From contig CM054153.1 in NCBI GenBank assembly GCA_028751875.1, forward strand, positions 7,968,150-8,032,149: a DNA stretch of 64,000 nucleotides, given 5' to 3'. Position 1 is the stretch's first letter; each line of letters starts with the position of its first letter. The stretch comes from Rapana venosa. Lineage: Eukaryota; Mollusca; Gastropoda; Neogastropoda; Muricidae. The notes under the pieces are model-generated. The model saw nothing but the letters and a program-made list of their open reading frames with translations. It was not told the origin of the DNA and did not search any database. Of the stretch, positions 47,601 through 58,900 are shown piece after piece. The position numbers were made by a program, and so were the translations under genes.

Positions 47601-50600
47601 ACGACAATACTTTTAAACAGGAGCAAAATATAAACTCAACAATGTGGAAATATGAAATAACAATAATGTAACTACAATAAATATTCAAGTGGACTATGCA
47701 ATAAACATCTGGCAATGGCAAAGGCTAGCTTTGAATTTTCAAATACATTTTCCAGAGACTGTTAAAAAAATGTAGGTAAAAAAGGTTTTACAATAGGGCA
47801 CTCAAATATGATATGAGTATTGGAAATATGATCTCCACATAGACATCTAACATGTTTACAAAATTTTGTAAGGAATGCATTTAACTTCATTCTAAAATAT
47901 AGTGAATTAACCCTTCTTACTGTTATAAAACGCGAATCTATTTGAGAAGGAGCCATATAACAAGAAATATGGGCAGTGGTCAGACAACTTTTTAAATATC
48001 GCTCCTTGAATTGATCAGATTCTTTAAACTTACCCCATGAAGTTTGTTTTAGTATACGGTATCCTTCCTGTATAGATAAGGGAACATCTAGTTCTATCGA
48101 TTCCATATCATGTCTTGCCCCCTTTTTTGCAGCTCTGTCAGCCCACTCATTTGAAAAAATTCCAACGTGAGAAGGCACCCAACAAAAAGAAACAGGAATA
48201 CCTCTTAAACTTAGGAGGTGTATGACATATTTAATTTCAAAAATAAATCTGGAGATCCTCTTGACAATACTGACTTGGAGTCAACACAAAGCAAGATATG
48301 AAAGATGGAAAATGGAAAATCAAGAATATAGTTAAGAGTCATAAGAACTGCAATAAGTTCAGCTGTAAATATTGAACAATGCTTACCAAGAAAGTACGAT
48401 TTCTCAATTTTAAGTGCTGGTATAACAAATGCAGAGCCTGTGTCATGATTTTCTAAAACAGATCCATCTGTATAAACTTTTAAGCAGTCAGCATACTTAT
48501 TTTCAATATGCGACTGAACATCTGCAACCATGATGTTTTGATTTTCATTCTTTTTTCCATTAATATATTCTATATCAAAACAGGCTTTATCCATCTCCCA
48601 TGTAGGACATGGTAAAGCTTCTTTTTGTGTTTCTAAATCATATTGATTAAGTTTAGATTTTTGAAAGAGATCTGATACATAAGTGCCAATAGGCATTAAA
48701 CACGAAATTTGTTTAGCCCTTTTTGGAAAATTCGTTTCTGCTTGAACTTTTAATTCACTACAGACAAAATTTTTGTCATTCGTGCTTCGTAACACATATT
48801 TGGCGCAAGAAAGTTGTCGGTATTCGGCTAGGGGAAGTTCCCCAATTTCCTTATAAGTTTCTGTGGTGGATGCATGGAATGGCACCCCAAGTGCAAGTTT
48901 GTATGCCTTACAATCTATACTTTGGAGTTTTTTAAGTAAATAATTAGGAGCACTGAAAAAGACTTCTTGTCCATAAGACAGTTTGGAACATACAAGTGAC
49001 TTCGACAAGCATTTAAGAGTGAAGATAACTTGTCCCCAGGACTGTCTGCTAACCATTTTAAGAAAATTGATGCATTTCCTTGCTTTTGTTAAAATATATC
49101 CAATATGAGCATTCCAAGTTAATTTTGATGTAAGTTGAATGCCTAAAAATGTTACCATATTTTTATACTGAATTGGCTCCCCTCCAATCGTAAACTGTGG
49201 CAGTGTATCTGGATCACTGCCATTATTAAAAAGCATAATGTGCGTTTTTTCTGTAGATAATGTCAGGCCATTTAAAAAAATATATTCATGTAAATTATCT
49301 AGCTAGTTTATCATCCTCTTTGTTGTAGCATGCTTCATAGTGACATTCATCCATATACATATATCATCAGCATATTGACATTATTGTACCAGAACAACGT
49401 CTTTAGACAGTTTTGTGGGTAAATCATACATCAATATATTAAACAGAAAAGGGGCTATAACTGAACCCTGTGGTAAACCCATGTGCAATGACCTAAAGTT
49501 TGAATATGCATTCCCTACTCTCACTTGCATACTTCTGTTACATAAAAAGCTTTTAATATAATAGAAAAAATGCCCAGAAAAGCCAATAGTCTTCAGTTTA
49601 TGCAGCAATTTAGCATGCCAAACTTGGTCGTAGGCTTTCTTTACATCAAAAAATGTTGCGAGTAGATTTTTTCTTCTCGCAAATTGTTGTTTGACCTGTG
49701 TTGTTAGTTTAACTAAGTTATCAATTGCTGATCTACCTTTTTGAAAGCCTGCTTGATTAACAGGAACTACGTTATTTTTCTGACAGTAATACACAAGCCT
49801 CTTTAGAATAATTTTCTCCATAAGCTTACCAATGTTAGAAGTCATATCCAATGATATGCTTAAACAGTTACCAGAAAACTTCATTCTTCTAATGCATAAA
49901 CTTTTCCAAAAGTGTTGGAAAGAAGGTGCAATGCCAATGAACTGGAAGCAGTCTATCATTGTTCCCATTCATAAGCAAGGAAAGCCTAAAACTGATAAAA
50001 CTAGTTATAGGCCCATAGCACTGACTTCTAACATTGGTGTGTGTGTGTGTGTTGTGTGTGTGTGAGGTGCCATTGTGGCAGCTCCTAATCTGCTTGTTCT
50101 GATCTCACCACCACAGTCAGTTTGAAGTCCTCAGTGATTAATTTGCACTTGGCTGCTGTGGGGCTACCAAGCAGAAGGGGCCTGCACTGCTGTTGGGTCA
50201 CTTGGTAGTATTCAGTGGTGCCTGTTCTGATCCAAAATGTGCAGGGCACTACCTGCTATCCCCCCAACTGAAGTCACTGTTTGCATGATCTATGAGCTGG
50301 AGTGGGTTGGTTGCCCACTATGAGGTGGTGATCATTGCAACATCCCTCCAGCTATGGTCCCTCATGAATCTGCAGACGCCTAAGGCTTTGGCACAAACTC
50401 ATCACTGGCAGTAAACACAGCAGAAGTAAAAACTGAGGTCACCCTTTAGATCAGAGGCGGCTGAAGAATTCAACATAATTTTTATCCATCTATTTAGTAT
50501 GTTTTATGGGTCTAGGCTGTGATTTAGATTTGACAGGTATTATAAGTTGGGTGCAGGATATGGAATGAATTTGACCGGCGCTGTTCTTTGTATGGGCAGG

Positions 50601-51088
50601 AAGTCTGTGTGAAATCCCTTTTGAGAGGGGTTAAATAAAATGTGGGCCTGTCTCTTTTCTTCTTCGTCAAATGCTCAGACAACTGTTTTTGTCTGTCATA
50701 TGAGTGAAAATGTGTTGCACTGCTGTGAAGTGCCTGACAAGTCAGGTCCAGTGCATCCAACTTGTCTTCCTAGAAAAAAGGCAGGAGGAGAATGGACCAA
50801 GAAGGCAGAAAATAGACAGGAAGGAGGCAAGTGACATGAAGAAAACGAACAAGGCAGAAACAAAGAGAGGGATAAAAAAATAGGGATTTCCTTCCACAAA
50901 ATTTCCAGAAGGTGGGGATGCTGTTTATACTAACAGGCCTCCCTAGTATTCCTTTGGGGGAGTACCTGTGTTTTAGTAAGATAAAATTGATGGAGCTAAT
51001 TGGATGCAGGCAAAATGATGATGTTGAGATAGATCATTGTATAGAGAGGAGATGAAACTTGATGAAGACTGGAGTTTTGGTGAATGTG

Positions 51089-51119
<31 letters not shown>

Positions 51120-52956
51120 CTTCTATATTGGTGGAATCCTGTGGCTTGAGAATACATGAAGTCAGCAGGGCCAGCGAAAACTAGAGCAAATGGAGAAAAG
51201 GGATCATGTCATTATTATTGGGTGCGGTGGCAAACACCAAACTGGGTGATGCTTACAGGTGAGACAGGTGAGATATTGGTGTGTTTACAGATCTGCAGCG
51301 GAAGATAACATCGCTGACTACAGAACTGGAAGTGGCCAGAGACGAAAGAGCAGGAGTGACTGCCAAACGTCTGGAACTGGAACGGACTGTGCGGGTCAGT
51401 TCCTGCGCATGTGTGTGTGTGTGTGTTTCCTGGTTATATTTGGCCATATTTGTGTGGAATCAGGCAGTCAAGGTGGATATAAGACTGGTGTTTCATAAAT
51501 GCAGTGATTAACTTCTTTAAAATAAATATTTGCAATGTGCAGCTGACAAAAGTTTTCACAGGCAGGTAATTATCTGCAATCAGCATTGGTGTCAGATGTG
51601 TAGCTTTGGAAACTAAAAAGAGAAGAGATTGGCTGGCAAACTTTGTGTAAACACAAATACATAAATGTTCCAGAATTTCGTAATGTGTATGTGAGGGAAA
51701 AGAAACCTCCAAAATGCTGATTCTAGCCGCCTAAAATACCAACAAAGGAAGAAAAGAAAAAAGACATAAATTACACATAGATCTACCAGAAGCTAGAAAA
51801 GCAATGGACACACTTAAATTTGTCAGATTTGAATATTCTGTGCATTGCACATGATAACTTATACGTCAAAACTTGTTTTTCTGTTCAAAGCTGGAACCGT
51901 TAACTAATCTAGCACCTTGGCTGTTGGCAGAGTAAGCTATGTGTACACAGGGTTCGTACAGATCTTAAAAAACCCTAAAAGGCCCTGATTTTTGAAGAGC
52001 CCATTTAAGGCCCCTAAAAAGCCCTAAAAATGAGACCTACAACCTTGGAGGCCCTAAAAAGCCCTAAAAATGGGAATCATGAGTGGGAGTTTCTGTTGAA
52101 AAGTAGATTAAACAAATATACCACAAAAAAAACGTATGAGAAATGAAAGCAAAAAGGGTGTCTGAAGATGGTGATATCGCCGATAGAATGCCTGTCGTCA
52201 ACTTTTCATGTTGTGCTGCCTGTTTTGCCAAGTGAGGTAATTTGCTTCCATTGAAAGCGCATGATCACTTTGTTTTCACCAATTACATGTGCAGGACAAC
52301 CTGTCCCGTACGGTATGTCCGTAATTTGTTAGGAAAATGATGTTAAACTATGGAACTGCAATCATGAGTCCAAAAAAACAAGTTTACTGCGCTACAGTCC
52401 TCACCAGATTTTTCAATTTTAGCACAGCTGCGCTGTGAATAGCTATTCTTTCTCTTTTGCACATGCAAACTTTACAAAATGGCAGTCAATGCAACAGTTA
52501 CGTTTGAGAATGGAAAAACAATAAAACCTGTAACCAGATCTATTCTGTATTTGAGGTCACCCCACAGATTTCCTGCAGAATGCATACAGAAACGAATCCA
52601 GTTCATAAAAGTATGTTCTTTCGAGCCAGAAGGCCCATAGAGCCGGAGCTTATCCGGTTTATCCCGGTTTCTGTAGTGTTAAGCGAACTGATGGTTTTTC
52701 ACCACCCCTGTGACAGGACGCTAGTCTGTCGCCAGATACTTCCCCAGCAGAGCTGGTACCCACTTGTACACCTGGGTGGAGTGAGGAAAATAGGAGTAAA
52801 GTGTCTTTCCCAAGGACACAACATCGAGCCGAGCGGGGATCGAACCCGCGACCTCTGGATCACGAGTTGACCGCCTAAACCACTCGACCACGGTGCCTCC
52901 TGTAGTGTTACGAGACTTGCACATGTATTCATAGTGAAGAGAACTTGCATCCAGCA

Positions 52957-52993
<37 letters not shown>

Positions 52994-55900
52994 CATGCGC
53001 GGACGAGTGTGTGATTTGGAAGAGACACTGACTGTGTGAGGGTATTGTTATTACCAGTTCTAGTACTGGGTAACCATCTGCATCTTTGATAAGACAAGGA
53101 GACTAGTTCACATCAGATGAAGTTTGAGGGATGGTATCTTGAGTTCACTTTGCTACTTGTTTGTGAAAAACATCTTAAAGTCCGACACAGTTATTTCTGT
53201 TTTCACTTTGCTTAGTATTTCAAGACATCAGACTTTCATCACACCATGACTTGAAGTTTTACTGTGAGGATTTTAATTCATTGTGGTATCTATGGTGGAA
53301 AGACATTCTATTTTAGAACTTAACTTGAATTTGTGTCAAAATCCAACATGCAGTTTTAGACAAGGAGACTTTCCTACATGAACTTGAGATTAGTTTATCA
53401 AAGTAAATGTATACACAGCTTGATAAAATATACTTTGACACCCCGCAGCTAGGCCCTAAATTTGGAAATAATGGCCCTTAAAAAGCCCTAAAAAGGCCCT
53501 AAATTTGTTCCCACCAAGTCTGTATGAACCCTGGTACATGCCACTCAAACCAGTAAAACTTGTGGGCAACAACAGAAAAGCTGTCATTAGTTTATGATTG
53601 TTTCTTGTGGTGAATTAAAAAAAATCCCTTCTTGGAGCTCATGCTGTGCTCTAGAAAGTGGTGTAAAAAGTTTGCAACAATGGTGTTTGGCTGACAGTAG
53701 ATGAAGAAGTCTTTTTTCAAGACTTGTACTGTTTATGAGCTTTTTGCAATATTTCTTTGAGCAGTGCCTTATGGCTTCATTGTGGTGCACCTTGTTTATC
53801 TCATTGGAGTTGCTTTAAAGTTTCTATCATAGCTATCTGTGATGCATTATTTTGGCCATTTTGAAAAAATAATTCAGCAAATATGAAATTGATAAAATCA
53901 GGCATAATATGTTTTATTTTAAAAGTTTATTTTGTGTACTAATATGTACAAATAACTTTTTTCAATATAAGTATATATCTTTGTGTATTGTGTTTTAAAT
54001 CATGTCTGAAATGCCAAACCCCCCCCCCCCCCCCCGAAAAGTTTTGACACTCAAATACTTATTAGATGAAGTTATCTTCACAAGGTATAAGTAAGTAACA
54101 GCTAAACCACAAAAACATCCTGACTGATTTCTCTTCCTCAAGAATCCTTTTTGAAGGAATAGAATTTTATATTCACTGAAAAAAATCAGTGAATTTCTTT
54201 TGTGCTGGCATCCCTTTAAAACCCTCCAAGCAAGCTGCATTGTCAAAAATGTAATATTTAAAATATATATAATATATTTTAAGAATTGAATAATATATTA
54301 TTCAATTCTTAAAATACTGCACTGTGATCAGTTCAGAGTTTAAGGCAATTTTTGGCAACTCTTAAGGCATGAATAGTTTCCCTTTGATTGAATGCCTTTT
54401 GGTATTCTAAAAATTATTGAATATCAAAAAGTGGCTGGGCGATTTAGACATTCACCTACTTAACAAGTAAAACGTGAGATTCTGGGTTCGAGATAATCTA
54501 ACTGAAAGTCAAAGTCCTACAGATGTGACTGTAAATCAAGGCCCTGTATGAATGCATGCAGAATCTTACTCGTTAAAAACCTGTACCGCCTTTTGGAAGA
54601 GCAGGGCATTTTATGCCGGTAGGAATGGATGATAAAATTGCTTGTTCACAGGTGTTGTGTGTAGGCATCATCTTTGTAGTTAGAATGCAATTACCTGAAT
54701 GGCTGGGGTGGGGGGTGTGGGGGAGAATAATTGCATATAAAAATCTCACCATGGGTCAACCTTGAAGCTCTAGCCAAGGATCGGAACCCCCCCACCCCCT
54801 TCCCGAGAGTTTTGCCACACTTTGATAACCTTGACAATGTGAAAGTATCTCAGCTTATGAAAGATGACAACAACAACAAAAAGCCAAAATCAAAACAAAC
54901 CCAAGCAAAAACAAACTGTTCTTTTGATTTCACACTCAGTAAAGTTTCAGCCTCAGGAATCAGTGTTGAAGACAAAAGTCATCATATGTACTGAAAAATG
55001 AGTCAATTCTTTGTGCTGGTGTCCTCGAGAAAATGTAGTCATAAACAGTTGCAACATAATAACACAAACATCACCATTACTAAGAAGTTAAAGGGAAGAA
55101 TTTTTTGGAGAGAAGTATAGCTGCTCTAAAAGCCTAGGTAGTTTCCCTGTGTTTGGAAGTGGTTAACTGTTTAAAAATAACTGAAACTTGCCTTGCATAC
55201 ATGTCATTTTGTGATGTCAGGACTTGCATGGCTATAGCTACAACATTGTTTTCCACAGCGGTAGAAGTGGCAGGTGTAGAGGTATAACGTTTTTCTGAAC
55301 CTGTCATTTCAGAACCTGGAGAGGGATGTAGCTGAGAAGGTGTCCCGGTTTGATGGGCAGATCAGAGAGGTACGTCAGGATTGGGTTGTCATGTAGCGGT
55401 GTACTTTGTCTGTGTGTCTTCTGGGTGTTCTGGTCATGTTGGGCTATGAACATTGGATGTCAGGCTGGTTGTAGCAGTGTATTTGTCTTTTGGATGCCAG
55501 TGGTCAGAGCACTCGCTTTCCCCAGCGTTAGCAGCGTTCGGGTGGTTACAGTTGGATGGGTGACTGTTTGCGGCCTTTGGCTCAGTACAGTTCCCAGTTC
55601 CCCTCAGCTGTAAATGGGGTCCTCCCTCTTTAGGTCAGGGAAGGTTTAAAACAGCGAGGGGGAGGAGATGGGCGCCGCCCTGAATATGCTGGCCCTAGAG
55701 AAGTGAGGTCTCTGACGCCTCGCTCCCCTACGACCTTATAGGTTATGGGACTCCTTTACCTTTACCTTTTTACTTTTGTCTTTGTTGTCTGTTGTGCTTT
55801 TGGTTATGTTTGTCTGTGAAAAATAGGTATGTCAGGCATGGGTTGTAGCAGTTTTACTTTTTGTCTTTTTTTGTTTGCTATGCTTTTTGGTAGTTGTTGT

Positions 55901-58900
55901 GAACATGGTTGTCAGGCATGGGTTTGTGCAGTGTACTTTTGTCTTTGTTGTCTGTATGCTTTTGGTCATGTTTGTTCGTGAAAATAGGTTGTCGGCATGG
56001 GTTGTGCGTGTACTTTTGTCTTTGTGTCTGTGTGCTTTGGTCATGTTTGTCTTGAAACATGTTGGGTTTTGTGAACAGTGTGTCCTGTGTTTTTATTGAA
56101 CCTTTTTTTCCCTGATTTCTATTTAAAATGATCCTCCCCCCCATCTTCCCCAATTTTGTATATTGTCATTGATCTGACAAAGGGATTGTGATGATTGACG
56201 CTGGAAGGACAGTCGGAGAAGGGGAATGAGAGGGGAGAGACAGGTTCAACAGCTGACCCCTTTAAGTGGAATTTGGGAAACAGGAGTGGGTCTGTCAGTT
56301 TTGTGAGCCTGTGTGTGTGTTGTGTTCAAATTTGGATTCTGTTTTTGGTTTTTTGTGTCCCAAATTTTTGTGTGTTTTTTCATGTAGTGATTAAGTGTTT
56401 ATAGGGCAGAGATTTAAAACATGGTTTTCTAGATGTTTGTCAAAAATAATTATTTTGTAATACATCATTTTCTATCCTTTTTTCCAAAGGGGAGAAAAGG
56501 AAAACCTGTTAAGAATTGGGTTAACGTTAGAGGTAGAAAATAAAAAATTTTTTGGTTGTCACAGTCAGTTTCATTTTTGTCAGGTATTTGACTAACGTGT
56601 ATGCATTTTGATGGAGGGTTGTCAAAGTGATACTTGCACTTAGTGAGTGCCACAAGTGCAGTCAAGTTTTTTTCCTTTTCCCCAGATTTTTCTTCTTTTT
56701 TTCGTTAAAAAAATTTTTCTTTTTTTGGTAGAAGTCGCACCCCGTGATTACTATAAAAAAATTTAAAAGATTTGTGCCACTTAATGCTTCCTCGACAGGT
56801 GTAAGATTCTAACAGCTAGTTACTTTAACAGAATGATGAATTTAAAGATTGTTTTACACACAGTTAAGTTTCCTCAGCCTCCAGAATCAGTTTTGAAGTC
56901 ATGTTTCCATATTTTACTAAAAACTCGCCTTTTTTGTGTTGGCATCCTTTTTGAGAGAAAATTGCAATCTGGAATTTAAAATACCCACCTAAATTTTGTT
57001 ATCACAATTCACAATGGGTTATTCAGTATCATGAACAGTTAAAGGGAAATAACTCTTTTTCAAAGGCAATAGTTTGATCTAATGGCACATGTTTTGAATG
57101 CTGTTTACAAACCCCCCCCACCCCGCCTACTGAAATGTGCTGTAACCAGGCGTATGCCACATCATATGTTAATTTATTCTTTTATTTCGAGGATAATGGA
57201 ATAAGCACTCATGTGAGGTCAAGACTGTTGTATACATAGCTACGGCACAACTGAAGTGAGTTAAGTTGCTTCCAGACCACTTGCCAGAAGATGGAAGAAC
57301 GTCCACATGGCTGCTGGGTTGCTTTGATGATGGCCTTTAGTGTTCAGTGATATCTGTTCCAAAATCATAGAAGAGGTCACCATCCACTCCTCCTACAGCA
57401 ATAGTAGTTTGTCATACAGCTAAAATGATTAACTTAATGAGGTTGTAGCTTCGGCACCCCTCTCCTTCACTGTGACGTGCCAAAGCTTAAGATTCGGCAG
57501 AATTATGAATTTTTTAAAATACACTAAGTGAAGTTAAACTGAAGGGAAAGTACTCTGGCCTGTAGGGCAATCATTTTTCTAAACACAGTTGCTTTCCTTG
57601 ACCATAAGCTTGCCTAGTTTGTATCTGTTGGCTAATTTTGTTTGACATGTCAACAAGTGATATCTTTGGGATTTCAGGCTCTCCAGTGTTATGATTCTTT
57701 TAAAAAAAATCTGTTGTACAAAAAGTGACATCAGATGGATTCAGCCAGCTTCAGGGAACTTTACTTTGGTGAAAAATCATCACATTGTTTGAAGGGGACT
57801 AGTTGATGAACAGTTCAAGCCATGTAAGATACACAGCCCTAATTTTCAAAACTTTTTATTTTTCAGCATTCAGTGACATATTTTGAAAATTTATAAAAAA
57901 TAAATACAGTCATCTATTGAAAAACTGAAACAATCTCAAAAGTAGACATTTAAAACTTTTCAATGATGTATAATGTGTATGTGATTATTATGTTGGGTAA
58001 GTCTGCTGAATTTTTAAAATATAGCCCAAATCACGCGTCACCACAAAATGGCGGGATCCATTTCACTGCGACTCCATTGAGTTAAGGTGCCTTCTCTGGA
58101 ATGTTGTTATGCCGAAAGACCCCCATTAATTTAAAGAGTTAGAAGACTTTGACAAAAGCAGAGAAGATGAGGGGAAGGAATAGTGTAGCTGAGGTCATCA
58201 GGAGACTGGGAGGGCCCCCAGGATCAGAGACTGCTAGTGTTCTATGTTGCTTTGTTTCCCCTTGTGCCTCTGCTAGAGCTGCAGGTTCACCAATGGGGGC
58301 ATTTTTGCACCTGTCACTGCCCCCCCCCCCCCTCCACTATTTAGGTAGCTGCATTCCAACTTTGGGGATGATGTCCAAACACGACACCATACATGCATTT
58401 TCAAAATGTTGTGTTTATACTGGCACACAATGGCTTACTCTTCCGAAAGGGGGATTAGGTTTTAACACGTGCGCAAGATGTTCTGTGTGTGTTTTCACAC
58501 TGGATCTCAGTTTAAAGTCTCATCTGAAGAACTCTAGGGTGAGTGGAGTGGAGGCACTGATGTTAACTCCGGTAGTGGGGGGAACCCCTTGAATGGGGTG
58601 GGGGGGAGGGGGGAACCCCTTGAATGGGTGTCTTGGTGGCAGCTGAAACCAGATCATGAGCACAATGCTCTAACCACCAGGCTCTTCTGTCCCCCTTAAC
58701 AAAGGATGAGAAGGAAAGATAGTGATGGCAGTGTGGAGAGGTGAAGGAAGCCTGTGTTGGTGTGGTTGCAGGAAGGAGCTGAAGGAACTGTGGAACAGCC
58801 ACAACCAGATGACGGAGCACTCGGCCCAGCAGGCCCAGCTCATCCAGCAGCTTCAGTCTCTGCAGCATGACACACACATCAGTCAGTTGCCTCTGCTTTT

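Noticed and set aside
51960..53510. CCCTAAAAAGCCCTAAAA arrays as telomere-like repeats
   Set aside because: The period is irregular, with GG/GC interruptions, and the arrays are confined to the two ends of a DNA transposon. Animal telomeric CCCTAA repeats would be regular.
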